Positions 8,527 to 17,933 of a DNA stretch of 64,000 nucleotides are shown piece after piece. Made by a program: the position numbers and the translations under genes. Within the stretch, counting starts at the first letter, position 1; every line of letters begins with the position of its first letter. This DNA is from Paraburkholderia sabiae (GTDB lineage: Bacteria > Pseudomonadota > Gammaproteobacteria > Burkholderiales > Burkholderiaceae), in assembly GCF_030412785.1 (NCBI RefSeq), contig NZ_CP125297.1, positions 248,001 to 312,000 on the forward strand. The letters are read 5' to 3'. The notes below the pieces were generated by a model. The model worked only from the letters and a program-made list of their open reading frames with translations, was not told the DNA's origin and did not search any database.

Positions 8527-9300
8527 CTAGGCATGCTGCCCGACGATCTGTGGAACAGGCGCAATGACCCCTACCCCGGCGCGCGCGAGGTGCTTTCTGA
8601 GCATGCGGGCAAAATCGACCGCGTGTGCGCCATCGCCGTGCAAACAAATTGAGCGTGCCCGCAGCGACACGCTTTGTCCGTCTACTGAACGCACACAGTG
8701 TCGGTCAATAATATCGACTACCTGGGCCTTCGACGCCTCGTCGGTATCCAGAAATGCTCCGGGGTCTGACCGGGGCACCAATTTCCCATCAGCCGTGTAG
8801 CCACGGTCCGCGAAGGCTTCGTCTATCGCAGGCAACCCGGCTTCATGCGCCACGCGGACAAGCTGCCCGCCAGCGAGACCGTAAATGGCCAGACGCGGAT
8901 CATAGTCCCGTATTGCCCGCACTATCGCAAAGGCAAGTTCTTCGTCCATTTCGGCCATGTTGTACAAGGCCCCATGCGGCTTCACATGCGAAAGCTCGCC
9001 GTTCAGTCCCGCCACGACAGCCGCAAGCGCGCCCACCTGGTACTGCACGCCGGCGTAAATCTCGTCCGTTGGCAAACGCATCGGCACACGGCCGAAATTC
9101 TCGCGATCAGGAAAGCTCGGATGCGCACCTACTGCGACTCCCTTTCGTATCGCCTCCGTCGTGACGCGTCGCATGGTCAGTGGATCGCCAGCGTGCCACC
9201 CGCAGGCGATGTTCACCGAACTCGCGTACTCGATGAGCTCGACATCGTGTTCGAAGCCCTCGCCAATATCGACGTTCAAATCGATGGTTTTTTCACTCAC
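8527..9300 (-). CDS. pxpA: LamB/YcsF family protein, 5-oxoprolinase subunit A
   Basis: PxpA works with PxpB and PxpC to hydrolyse 5-oxo-L-proline (pyroglutamate) to glutamate with ATP. The protein carries the family signatures IDLNVDIGEGFEHD near the N-terminus, NIACGWHAGDP, GAHPSFPDRENFGR, HVKPHGALYN and ICLHGDGAHAV, all intact. The GTG at 9300 has AGGAG 7 nt upstream and gives 257 residues, close to the usual 245-255; an ATG at 9315 lacks a ribosome site. The gene overlaps the small exported protein upstream by 8 nt. No pxpB or pxpC is adjacent, which is unusual and leaves the full reaction unexplained here. Confidence 0.88.
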   Translation of the reverse strand: MSEKTIDLNVDIGEGFEHDVELIEYASSVNIACGWHAGDPLTMRRVTTEAIRKGVAVGAHPSFPDRENFGRVPMRLPTDEIYAGVQYQVGALAAVVAGLNGELSHVKPHGALYNMAEMDEELAFAIVRAIRDYDPRLAIYGLAGGQLVRVAHEAGLPAIDEAFADRGYTADGKLVPRSDPGAFLDTDEASKAQVVDIIDRHCVRSVDGQSVSLRARSICLHGDGAHAVDFARMLRKHLARAGVGVIAPVPQIVGQHA

Positions 9301-9550
9301 GTCCGTCTCCTGCATGGGTGCAATGCCTATCAATCGAGATCGCGCCATCGGCGATAACCTCATTCCGGAATGCGCATGTCTCATTGCCTGTCACGTAACG
9401 CCCGGAGTACACGTCGGCGGCGCTCGTGCCCCAGGAAAGCGACGCATCGGATTCCGCTCTGGTGGATCCGAACGTGCTCGCTGCAACTACAGCCAACACG
9501 TACGTCGCGGCGGCCAGGGTTGCGAAAGCGATGTTGGTTCGTTTGCTCAT
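9293..9550 (-). CDS. small exported protein coupled between the TRAP binding protein and PxpA
   Basis: An 85-residue protein with an N-terminal signal or anchor (NIAFATLAAATYVLAVVAAS) and a short mature part with two cysteines (ETCAF and RHCTHAG). Its ATG overlaps the TRAP-binding-protein stop as ATGA, and its own stop overlaps the pxpA start by 8 nt. This packing supports a real, translationally coupled gene. No family is recognised. The paired cysteines suggest a disulphide in the periplasm. Confidence 0.6.
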   Translation of the reverse strand: MSKRTNIAFATLAAATYVLAVVAASTFGSTRAESDASLSWGTSAADVYSGRYVTGNETCAFRNEVIADGAISIDRHCTHAGDGRE

Positions 9551-10608
9551 CCCAAGCCTCCGTTGAAGTCATCGCCTAGGCTCCGTCGACACTCATTTCC
9601 GACTGCGGCTGCACGATTGCGATAGGCTGCGAGTACGGCCCGCACAGCCGGCCGAACTCGACCCGACCATTCCAAGGCCCGCGCCTGCCCCTCGCGCTCA
9701 AGCGCGGCATGCAGATCCACTGTGATCGGATCCTGAACGGATACGCCGTTCTCCCTCATGCGCGCATAGTTCGTTTCCATGCGCTCGGGCAGAGCCTGCC
9801 ATTGTGCTTTTTGCGCGGCGCGAGACGCGGATGTGAGTTGCTGCTGCACCTCGGCAGGGAGCGCCCTAAAGCGTTCTTCGCTCATCAGGAGAAGTGAGAC
9901 CGGAAAGGCGTATCTGACATCAGCAAAGTTCGGTAGCATCCCCGCGAGCGTGTCACCCACCGCGCCGTCTCCTGACGACAGCACCGCATTGATGTTGCCA
10001 GTTCTGACCAGCCGCTTCATGTCGCCCATTGGCAAACTGACGGCGTGGGCACCCATGTTTGCGAATACGCTGGCCGATGCCTGGTCATACGTTCGGATCT
10101 TGAGGTCAACAACGTCCCGAATGCTGCTGATCGGCTTGCGTGACCAGAGACCGGTGGGCGGCCATGGCGACATTACCAGTAGGTGCAGGCCCGCGCTCGC
10201 CAGCGCGCGGCGATATTCGATTTCGGCCAGGCATTCGAGAGTCGAGGCCTCCGCTTCGTTTTGCGCAAGGAACGGCAATGTCGAAAGCTCGAACAGAGGG
10301 TCAAGCACGGCAAGGTCGCCGCCGAACACGTCTGCGACATCGACCCTTCCCGACTGGACGTCGAGCAGGAGCTGCCCCGTACCTCTGTGCGACCGATACT
10401 GTAGATGAGGCCCAACGTAACCACGCGTTTCGATCGCTGCACGCTCGGCGAAAACGCGAAGGCTGTTACCCGATACGGTGTCCTGAGGATATGCGGTGAC
10501 CATTGACCAGTCCGCGCGTCGATCGCCCATGTCGGCGCACGATTGGCTGCCAGTCAGCAGGCATGCTACTGTGAAGCAGATCGTTCGGACCAGATTCGCC
10601 GTTTTCAT
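9547..10608 (-). CDS. TRAP transporter solute-binding protein, DctP family
   Basis: DctP-type proteins bind small carboxylates in the periplasm for TRAP transporters. After a signal peptide (about residues 1-26, TICFTVACLLTGSQSCA) the protein shows the family layout: a GTGQLLLDVQSGRVDVADV region, then LPFLAQNEAEA, then the SSIRDVVDLKIRTYDQASAS stretch that carries the substrate-binding Arg, then the AYFP-type FADVRYAFPVSLLLMSEERF. About 353 residues. No DctQ or DctM permease genes are beside it, so it is an orphan binder, perhaps a sensor partner for the neighbouring regulators or served by a permease elsewhere. Confidence 0.82.
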   Translation of the reverse strand: MKTANLVRTICFTVACLLTGSQSCADMGDRRADWSMVTAYPQDTVSGNSLRVFAERAAIETRGYVGPHLQYRSHRGTGQLLLDVQSGRVDVADVFGGDLAVLDPLFELSTLPFLAQNEAEASTLECLAEIEYRRALASAGLHLLVMSPWPPTGLWSRKPISSIRDVVDLKIRTYDQASASVFANMGAHAVSLPMGDMKRLVRTGNINAVLSSGDGAVGDTLAGMLPNFADVRYAFPVSLLLMSEERFRALPAEVQQQLTSASRAAQKAQWQALPERMETNYARMRENGVSVQDPITVDLHAALEREGQARALEWSGRVRPAVRAVLAAYRNRAAAVGNECRRSLGDDFNGGLG

Positions 10609-10748
10609 TGCCGGAAGTAGAATGCCAGGGAAAGGCCGACTCACAAACTTGTGATCAATCTAGACCACATTCCCGCGTAAAATCCACTCCCGTTTTTCTC
10701 TTCACAACGGCGCCAAAATCTGGTACGGCAATCGGCCAGATAATCAGC

Positions 10749-11792
10749 TCAATTAATCAAACCGCATTTAAAGGCAAGTGTTACCGCGTCCTTGATGTGA
10801 GAAACGCCCATTTTTCGGGTAATTCCGGGATACACAATCTGTCTGATATGGCGGGCTCGCAAATTGAGTTCTTCCGCAATGGTGTCGGCCGAACTGTCTT
10901 TCCAATGCAACAAGGCGCGCAACACCGTCAGTTCTTCGCCAATGAGTCCGCACTCAGTAGCAATCCCGCTCAATTGACGCAAACGCCAGTCCGAGAGGGC
11001 ACCAGCGGCGCCGCGCCACGTGTGCTTATTGCGCGAAAGGATGTGATTTCCGTCGACGACACTACCGCCGACTGCCACCTGCAGCACCGTCACACTCGAT
11101 CGCGCGCTCTCGTGTACCGGACACGCCAGTATGCTGGACAATCCATGCAACCGTGCCTCCTGAAGCAGCCAGTGTCCTGATGCATCACCTTGGAGATCAG
11201 AAGACGTCGCCGGCGTCGCGTTTCGCTTCGCATATTCCAGAAGCGGGTCGTTCATGTAGCCTGCGCGATAAACGTACTTCTGAATCCACGCGGGATCGCA
11301 CCCGACGAGATACCGATGATCCGCAGTGTTGCCACCGCTGTCGAATTCCATCCAGCTCACGCAGTATTGCTCGGCGCCGAGCGAGCCCGCCAAAGCTTCG
11401 AGTACGGCCGCCAGATCACACTCGTTGCTACACTCGAGAATCCGGGCCCCCACATCGTCCACGCAAGCGGACCGGACCTGTCGTGACAGACGGCGGCGGC
11501 CGTTGAACACGTGCCGGCACCTAACGTGAATAGCGTCGTACGCCGGCGCGAGAATGTCACCCCACGGGTCGGCACTCGAAAATGCGAGGAACAACCGTTC
11601 GCTGTGCATGGGAAGCAGTAGCGTAATGCTCACGTCCTCGGGACGGTCAATCACTCGCTCCAGGACCAGGCGACCACCGCCGTGGTCGCGCAACCTCAAA
11701 ATGACACGATCTGCTCCTACGTCTGCACTATGCAGATCGACAATGTTCGCGCTGGCGTGAGGCAACTTCTCGATCATTGAGCCGAGCATCAT
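10749..11792 (-). CDS. LuxR-type regulator with autoinducer-binding-like domain
   Basis: About 347 residues. The middle (about 130-280) resembles an autoinducer-binding domain: the pattern YCVSWMEF, then WIQKYVYRAGYMNDPLLEYA. The C-terminus is a degenerate helix-turn-helix (about 285-347, ELTVLRALLHWKDSSADTIAEEL) where the usual LuxR ending is replaced by KDAVTLAFKCGLIN. The first 130 residues match nothing I know. The ATG overlaps the stop of the GGDEF-EAL gene (ATGATG), so both are probably co-translated. It may control the TRAP/PxpA genes that follow. No LuxI synthase is in the window. Confidence 0.72.
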   Translation of the reverse strand: MMLGSMIEKLPHASANIVDLHSADVGADRVILRLRDHGGGRLVLERVIDRPEDVSITLLLPMHSERLFLAFSSADPWGDILAPAYDAIHVRCRHVFNGRRRLSRQVRSACVDDVGARILECSNECDLAAVLEALAGSLGAEQYCVSWMEFDSGGNTADHRYLVGCDPAWIQKYVYRAGYMNDPLLEYAKRNATPATSSDLQGDASGHWLLQEARLHGLSSILACPVHESARSSVTVLQVAVGGSVVDGNHILSRNKHTWRGAAGALSDWRLRQLSGIATECGLIGEELTVLRALLHWKDSSADTIAEELNLRARHIRQIVYPGITRKMGVSHIKDAVTLAFKCGLIN

Positions 11793-14053
11793 GAACCCGA
11801 CTTCAGTATGGGCGTGAGATCGATGAGCTGCGCAGGTCTCGCGTAAAAGTTTCCCTGAACGGACACCTCCTTGAAGCGTGACAACCACGCGGCCTGCTCG
11901 TGTGTTTCCACGCCTTGGATCACGAGAGATAACCCGACATCCCGGGTAAGCTTTTCGAGACTCTCGATCAAGGCAGCGGCCATCTGCTGCCCTGGCGCCG
12001 TTTCGATGAACTGTCGGTCAATCTTGATGCCGTCTACGGTCTGCGACACAAGATTCGATAGCGATGACTGTCCAGTTCCGAAGTCATCGAGCACCACCTT
12101 GACGCCCAGGCGTCGGATGTCCTGAACTCGAAGTCGCAGGTCGCGGCTCCCTGAAAGCATTGCGGTTTCTGTTATCTCGAGCTGCAGCGCATCGGGATCC
12201 ATGAGGTTGTCGTTCAGGCATTGCCTGATGGTATGCGACAACCCTCCCCTTGAGAACTGGTGCGACGACACGTTGACCGACAGAAAGATCCGGCTACCAG
12301 CGGTTTCCTGCCACGCCCGAAATTCACGGCATGCCTGCTGCAGCAGGGACTCCCCGAGCTGGACGATCAATCCGGTTGATTCAGCGAGCGGGATAAACTG
12401 GTCGGGCTTCAACATGCCCTTGTGCGGATGCCTCCACCGAACCAGCGCCTCAACGCCTCGTAGCGTTCCATCGAGCGAGACGATCGGCTGATACAGAACG
12501 AAGAACTCCCGATTAATGATCGCGTACTGCAGCGCCTGCTGTTGCTCCAGAAGCGAATGCGCACGCGCGAAAAGTTCGGGCGTGTAGACATGGAACCGGC
12601 TTTCCTCGCCGTGACGACCGCGTTCTTTGGCTGCATACATTGCCATATCGGCTTTCGTAAGTAGTCCAAACTCTGTCTCGTCGGACTGCTTGTGCAAGGA
12701 AACCCCGATGCTGACGTTAATCGTGTAGTCGTCTCCCCGCATGACGAAGACGCGCCTGAAAGCCTGGACAATATCGTTTGCGGTCCTTTCAGCATGGTCG
12801 AGCGCCCGCTCATCGGACAGGAGGTACGCGAACTCGTCGCCACCTATCCTGGCGAGCACATCGCCCGGCGCTGCGCACTCCCCGAGGCGAAATGCAACAT
12901 TGCGCAGTAGTTCATCTCCGACCTTGTGGCCCAAGGTATCGTTGATGGCCTTGAAATTGTCGAGGTCGATGTACAGCAGCGCTACCCGTCCCGGTTCTTC
13001 GTTGCGAATCCATTGACGTACCGTTTGCAACATGAGGTGCCGGTTAGGCAGGCCTGTGAGCGAGTCGGTCTCTGCCAGTTTCTGGAACCGACGCGTGACG
13101 ATTAACTGCCAGGCGGCCGCGCCCAGTAACATCAGGCTCAGGACTGACGCGATCATGACGTAAAGCAGCCTTGACTGTCGGTACGGGGCAAGTGCGTCAT
13201 CAGCCGAGACACCAGCGACAACCGAGACCGGGTACGCTGAAAGATGTCGGTACGAGACAAATCGATGAACGCCATCCACCGGATCTTTAACGATCGCGCC
13301 GCTGGCGCCTCTCATTGGTGAGAAAGCCGAAGCCGGCAGCCCCCTGGGCGACGTCGGCTCTCCACCCGTAAGTCGCGACAGCAGGTAACCGTTGTCGGAA
13401 AGGGCCGCCAGCATTCCGTGAATACCGAGCCCCTCGAGGTTGTAGAAGCCGTGGGTCAGGAAGTCGGGGTCTTCCGAGACCACCACAATGCCTGCGAAGG
13501 AGCCATCCGGGTGATTGAGTCGTCGTGTGAACTGGAGCGACCACTGGGACGATACCCGTCCCACAACGGGCTCACTAATGTAGAGACCGATGTCGCCTCT
13601 TTCGTGTACTTTGAAATGCTGGCGATCCGACAAGTTGACGGAACGGGCAGCCGAAGTTGTGGTTTGCACGACTTTGCCGGCAGCGTCGACGATGGTCACC
13701 TGCAACGCGGTGTCGGCGGAGACAAGTCCGCGCTGCTTGTAATCGGCGAGCGTAAAAGTCGCCGGGGAGCGTTCATACTCGTACTTGACCCACCGCACGG
13801 CAACGTCAGCGTCGTGAACCGTCCTCGCGATGTGGGCCGCGAAGGTGTCCGCCAGTTGCGAACTGGTCGCGGCAGCAGTCGCTCGGGCCGCTTCGCCTTC
13901 ATGCTGAACACGCTGAAGCGTGACGCCCCAGATCGCACCGGTGATCACTACCGCTACGAGCGGGAACGCATAGGACCGGTCGGCGTACGCCTTTACTATT
14001 CCCGACAGACGGCCCAACACCGATGCGCGATCTGATGATGTGGACACAGACAT
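11789..14053 (-). CDS. membrane GGDEF-EAL protein with periplasmic sensor domain
   Basis: Cyclic-di-GMP turnover protein of 754 residues. The order is a cytoplasmic start, TM1 (about 28-46), a periplasmic dCACHE-like sensor (about 50-290, with NLSDRQHFKVHERGDIGLYI), TM2 (about 297-318), GGDEF (about 330-490, motif RIGGDEFAYLL intact) and EAL (about 510-750). The EAL signature is EALVRWRHP, with DDFGTGQSSL, GIKIDRQFI and IQGVETHEQA present, so both catalytic cores look complete. The metal- and substrate-binding residues suggest it could both make and degrade c-di-GMP. AGGAAAG precedes the ATG. It is coupled by ATGA overlap to the LuxR-type gene, suggesting one signalling unit. Confidence 0.93.
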   Translation of the reverse strand: MSVSTSSDRASVLGRLSGIVKAYADRSYAFPLVAVVITGAIWGVTLQRVQHEGEAARATAAATSSQLADTFAAHIARTVHDADVAVRWVKYEYERSPATFTLADYKQRGLVSADTALQVTIVDAAGKVVQTTTSAARSVNLSDRQHFKVHERGDIGLYISEPVVGRVSSQWSLQFTRRLNHPDGSFAGIVVVSEDPDFLTHGFYNLEGLGIHGMLAALSDNGYLLSRLTGGEPTSPRGLPASAFSPMRGASGAIVKDPVDGVHRFVSYRHLSAYPVSVVAGVSADDALAPYRQSRLLYVMIASVLSLMLLGAAAWQLIVTRRFQKLAETDSLTGLPNRHLMLQTVRQWIRNEEPGRVALLYIDLDNFKAINDTLGHKVGDELLRNVAFRLGECAAPGDVLARIGGDEFAYLLSDERALDHAERTANDIVQAFRRVFVMRGDDYTINVSIGVSLHKQSDETEFGLLTKADMAMYAAKERGRHGEESRFHVYTPELFARAHSLLEQQQALQYAIINREFFVLYQPIVSLDGTLRGVEALVRWRHPHKGMLKPDQFIPLAESTGLIVQLGESLLQQACREFRAWQETAGSRIFLSVNVSSHQFSRGGLSHTIRQCLNDNLMDPDALQLEITETAMLSGSRDLRLRVQDIRRLGVKVVLDDFGTGQSSLSNLVSQTVDGIKIDRQFIETAPGQQMAAALIESLEKLTRDVGLSLVIQGVETHEQAAWLSRFKEVSVQGNFYARPAQLIDLTPILKSGS

Positions 14054-16150
14054 TTCGTCTTTCCTAATCCCTACGGCGCTTATACTCTGAGGAAAGAACC
14101 GCTCAGCATGTGGAACGGTTACAAAATGTTTCGTTTCGTCATACCCGCGTGCTCATATCGGTTCGTTACACATGTCTGGAGCTCCCCCAATAGAGAGCGT
14201 CGTGCAAAGCGGATCGGGCATTTTTCATGCGGAAAAGACTACGTTTTACGTATCATTCGATACGATCTGTGACAGAGGCGCTGCTACGCGCGCCAACTCC
14301 GAAGCGGGGACGGTTTTCTTGATCCGGCAGAACGGATTTCGTGAAACATTTCGACCGAAACCAACGTAAGCGGCTGTTTCGCATAGCTTTTAGATTGAAC
14401 AGCATTTCTTGCCTCCTTGTTTCACACGGTCTAGCTCGCGGGCGGCGCTACCGGTGCGGCTTCAGCGATAGCCCGTTTGCACGCGGTTCCCCGCCCTACG
14501 TTTTTGAAATTTGCGCCAGGAGTGCGGTTACGACGGTGCGATCTGCCCAAGCCGTCGCAAAATGCAAGGCGAATGAGCGGCAAAACCGATCCTGGGCGCT
14601 CTCCGCCAACCACCAAGGTCTCGAAAAGGACAGGTCATTGGTTGCAAAACCGGTTTTCGCCGGCGTTCCATCAATCCGTTCGCAGCTCGCTACGTGCGTG
14701 TCCCACTAAGCAGCGCATTTCCACGCCCCCGGCATGTGCATCGTTCGCGCGATCGGCGGAAGTACGCGTTTGCGAGGCGCGGAGCGCGAGCGAGTGCTCG
14801 TCGAATAACCGGCGCGGGATCGCCCGAGCGACGGCTGAAGAGCCTCGGGATGGCCGTGCTTCTGAAAGCATAAGGACCGTTGTCCGATCGATTGGCTTGC
14901 AGCGCCCGGCATACGGTCGAGGTCGCGGTAGCGCCCCAATCAGAAATAATCGCCGAATGGCTGTTTTTATACCGGCCCATTGCACAATCTCACGGCATTG
15001 GTGGATATCAGTCCGCTTGCCCAGCTGGGCAGCGGATACGTAGTGGTAACCAGTTCGCCACGTTCCCGTGGCCATCGCTCCGCCAGAGGCGCTGTGCCTG
15101 CCATGCGACGAATCGCAAGGTGACGATCATGCAGCGGCCCCCAAGTCTTGCGGCACCGATGACCAATCTGGAAGGGGCTAGGCTCGGATTTGGACAAACG
15201 GACAAAAAGCGCATCATCCGTGAGTCACAACGCGTCCCAGCGAAGTCGATCGCGGCGGACCTGTCGGCCGGCGTATCGACGAGCAGGACATCGCTGGCGC
15301 CGATCATCGAGCATATTTTGCTCTGCGTTTCGTTACGCGAAGAGACTTCGCCCTGCGGAACTGTGCTGCTACGATCACCGACACGCTGTCTCGATCAGCG
15401 ATAGATACCCATCCACACAGACGTCTGGACGTTGGTAGAAGGCAAATGACAAGGTGGCGAGTGGCGGATGCGCGTGCCGCCGCAACTGGTAGGAGCGCGG
15501 GCCGCGGTCGCCTCGCTGGTGTTGCAGCGGCGCCTTGAACCAATACGCCATGACGTGCCACATCATAACTGGAAAGTCGCTTTGGTCCGATGGCATGGCA
15601 CGGTGGTCCTGGCGTCTCTTCAGGGGGCACCAGTCACGCAGCGAGGCGGCGAAGCGGGGGAGGCGGCGCCGTACGCATTGCAAATCATGCGTTCGAAACT
15701 GATTAGCGAGACGTTCAGGTTTGACTGGACATCCGAGCCAACGCGAGGAAGGCGTTCCGACGAGTCCGCGGGCCATCGTCGACTTGCATGGGCGTCGTGA
15801 GCTGATCTCACGAAGTCCGCTGCTCGAGAGGCCAGTGCCTGTGAGCGCCTATCCGGGCTGCGGGTCTCTAAGGATTCAGCGCTCCTAGCCGTCACCGAGG
15901 GGACGGCCTGCGGGAAATCATGTAGAAATAGCGACGTGGCCGCCGAGCGCACGATTCGGCGCCAGCCTGCACATGACCGGAGCGACACGCGCGGTCGGGA
16001 CAGCATCAAACGAGGGAGCTTTCGGGCGCGGCCTTATGCAAGGCTGGACCGTCTTCCTTGTACCTAGGTAGCGCCTACCGATCTGTCGGCAGCTTTCGTC
16101 GCGGTCGTCTTCGGTGGAAGCCAATGAACTGTTCGCTAGCGCGTTTCGGA

Positions 16151-16168
16151 GTGTTCTAATTGGAACAC
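16151..16168. promoter_or_regulatory. parS: parS-like site 1 (one mismatch)
   Basis: GTGTTCTAATTGGAACAC, a palindrome with one mismatch. It is preceded by GCGTTTCGGA, and a near copy of this flank is also present at site 2. It lies 0.8 kb beyond the parB stop. Confidence 0.65.
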
Positions 16169-16312
16169 CGTTCGCTGGCCGCTCGATACGAATGAAGCAG
16201 ACCCCCTCGCCGTGGCAGGGCCATAGTCGCGGGCTGGAAGCATCGCATCGGTTACCTGTTGAGGGAAATTGCGAAAGCGGAGCCACACACCCGCGTCGTT
16301 CGCGCGTTACGG

Positions 16313-16332
16313 AGTGTTCTAATTAGAACACT
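16313..16332. promoter_or_regulatory. parS: parS-like site 2 (perfect 20-bp palindrome)
   Basis: AGTGTTCTAATTAGAACACT, a perfect palindrome, preceded by GCGTTACGG, which repeats the flank of site 1. This is the likely consensus for the ParB encoded next door. ParB of this family loads on such 14-16-bp palindromes. Confidence 0.75.
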
Positions 16333-16542
16333 TACGTCGCGCTGGACTCCTTCGCGCCCAAGGTAGCAGGCCGCGTCGGTATGAAATGACCATCGGCGTT
16401 TCAGTCTCGCCGTGTCAGCATGCATCCCGTTCGAAAAGGCCTCCGGCCAGAGTCGATTGCAAATCAAGCTTTACCCCGATAGGACGAACGCCGAGTTGGG
16501 AAGCAGAGGTGGATAGTCGCCGACCGAACAATCCAACCGCAC

Positions 16543-16558
16543 TGTTCTAATTAGAACA
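16543..16558. promoter_or_regulatory. parS: parS-like site 3 (perfect 16-bp palindrome)
   Basis: TGTTCTAATTAGAACA, the same core as site 2, 0.4 kb from the parB stop. Three copies in 410 nt, all on one side of parB, are far beyond chance for a 16-bp palindrome. Confidence 0.75.
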
Positions 16559-16773
16559 CCGTCAGGAGCGCGCGAATCTTTTAGGACGTCAGCATCGCCT
16601 GATAAACCACCTAGGGCCTGTCGCGGTCCGAGTTGAATCTGCCCTCTCTCGCCCGCCAGCGCGAACGGCACTCGCATGGTCGAATCGCAAACATGAGACC
16701 GCTGGTTTGGATCCCAACCGCTCAGTAGCGTTGTATGAAGTCGGTCCATCCGAATCAACGTCTATAGTGGGAC

Positions 16774-16923
16774 ATGTTAGTTAAGTTCTTGTCCTTCCGG
16801 CGCGCCCCGTGGATGGCACCTGTTTACGTTGAACGTCTGGGCGACTGGCTCTTTCTACTTCATCCGGCACGCGGCCCTGCGTACCGGAATTGCGCTGATA
16901 ACTCCGCATGCCCCGAAGAATGA
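16774..16923 (+). CDS. possible 49-residue protein between parS sites and parB
   Basis: Open frame from ATG 16774 (MLVKFLSFRRAPWMAPVYVE) to TGA 16921. It includes a moderately hydrophobic part (RLGDWLFLLHPARG) and a cysteine-containing end. There is no clear ribosome site and no known family. It is convergent to parB. Listed because the codon pattern is more gene-like than its surroundings, but it may be fortuitous. Confidence 0.25.
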   Translation: MLVKFLSFRRAPWMAPVYVERLGDWLFLLHPARGPAYRNCADNSACPEE

Positions 16924-16955
16924 CGCGGCCAAGGGGTACATTCGGCAAATGCGCC

Positions 16956-17933
16956 TCACTCAGGCCTGACAGAAAACATCTTTCCGATGTGCTCGCGAAG
17001 CTCGCTTTCCTGCTCTTCTGTCATGACGCCAGCTTTGAACTTGAACGTTAGCCCTTTGACATCTTTGGTAATGCTGCCGGCCTGGACCTTGCCGGCAAAG
17101 ATTTTCAGGATACTTCGCCCCCCAGCGTCACTTGGCGCGAGCCCTCGCGAAACCTGTGCTGTTATCGATGCACCCACCTTTGTCTGCGCCAAGTCGCCGC
17201 CTAGTAGGAGAGGCCATAACTCCTTCAACGCCTTCAATCCGGGCTCGCCCGTTTTCTTCAACACATTCGCTATATCCTGAGCTGAGTTTGCTCCGAGCAC
17301 CGACGGAGTCAGGTCCAAGTCCCGCTTGACGAAGTCAGGCAGATCGTCGAACGCCAGGAACTTATATAGTTCATTGCGGGTTACACCCATCACTTCCGCT
17401 AGGCGGGTACGGTTCGGAAACTCGCTCTCCGCACGACGGACCGCGATTGCAATCTCGTAGTCGGAGAGATCGTCCCGGGTGACATTTTCCATGAGTGCGA
17501 ATGCTGCCATGTCCTGATCGGAACACTCGATCACGACACCACGGATACTTTCCCGATTGAGAAGCTTGTGCGCACGCCAGCGTCGCTCACCAGCAACCAG
17601 CTGGAACGTTTCCCCAACCCGGCGAACAGTTACGGCTTGCAGCAGACCAGCCTCGGAAATCGAGCGGGCCAGTTCCGAAAGCTTCGCCTCGTTGAATTGT
17701 CGGCGCGGCTGCCAAGGGTTCGGTACGATGTTGCTTACCGCCATCTCCGTATCGACGCCTTTCGACTCCAGCTCCTGGATACGCAGTTGGGCCGCAGCAA
17801 GCGCGCTCGTGATGCCAGGCATTGTTTGGGGCCCCCGGCCGCCTTTGTCCTTCTTTCCCCCATCCTTAAAATCAGCAGGAGTTGGGAGGTTGGCCGTCTT
17901 TGCCATCAGCTGTTCGCGGATGTTGTTGCTCAT
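16956..17933 (-). CDS. parB: ParB centromere-binding partition protein
   Basis: ParB binds parS, spreads and stimulates ParA to segregate the replicon. The 325-residue protein has an N-terminal linker with basic residues, a ParB/Spo0J CTP-binding domain (about 65-150) including VPNPWQPRRQF and the motif LVAGERRWRAHKLL, and MENVTRDDLSDYE. The helix-turn-helix is about 165-190 (TRLAEVMGVTRNELYKFLA). A C-terminal domain follows, with EEQESELREHIGKMF at the end. ATG 17933 follows AAGGAG and overlaps the parA stop as ATGA, so it sits in the classical parAB operon. Confidence 0.93.
   Translation of the reverse strand: MSNNIREQLMAKTANLPTPADFKDGGKKDKGGRGPQTMPGITSALAAAQLRIQELESKGVDTEMAVSNIVPNPWQPRRQFNEAKLSELARSISEAGLLQAVTVRRVGETFQLVAGERRWRAHKLLNRESIRGVVIECSDQDMAAFALMENVTRDDLSDYEIAIAVRRAESEFPNRTRLAEVMGVTRNELYKFLAFDDLPDFVKRDLDLTPSVLGANSAQDIANVLKKTGEPGLKALKELWPLLLGGDLAQTKVGASITAQVSRGLAPSDAGGRSILKIFAGKVQAGSITKDVKGLTFKFKAGVMTEEQESELREHIGKMFSVRPE

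Larger units (their letters stand above)
14054..16955. other. 2.9-kb gene-poor region next to the partition genes
   Basis: No open frame here shows a recognisable domain, consistent codon use or a convincing ribosome site. The frames that exist are scrambled arginine- and serine-rich translations. The right-hand 800 nt contain three parS-like palindromes and one short possible gene (16774). The left 2 kb may hold decayed genes, regulatory RNA or segregation sequence; I see no clear structure in it. Confidence 0.6.

Noticed and set aside
14341..15800. Several 100-190-residue ORFs in the 14-16 kb region
   Set aside because: Mutually overlapping on both strands, no domains, uneven codon use; treated as non-coding.
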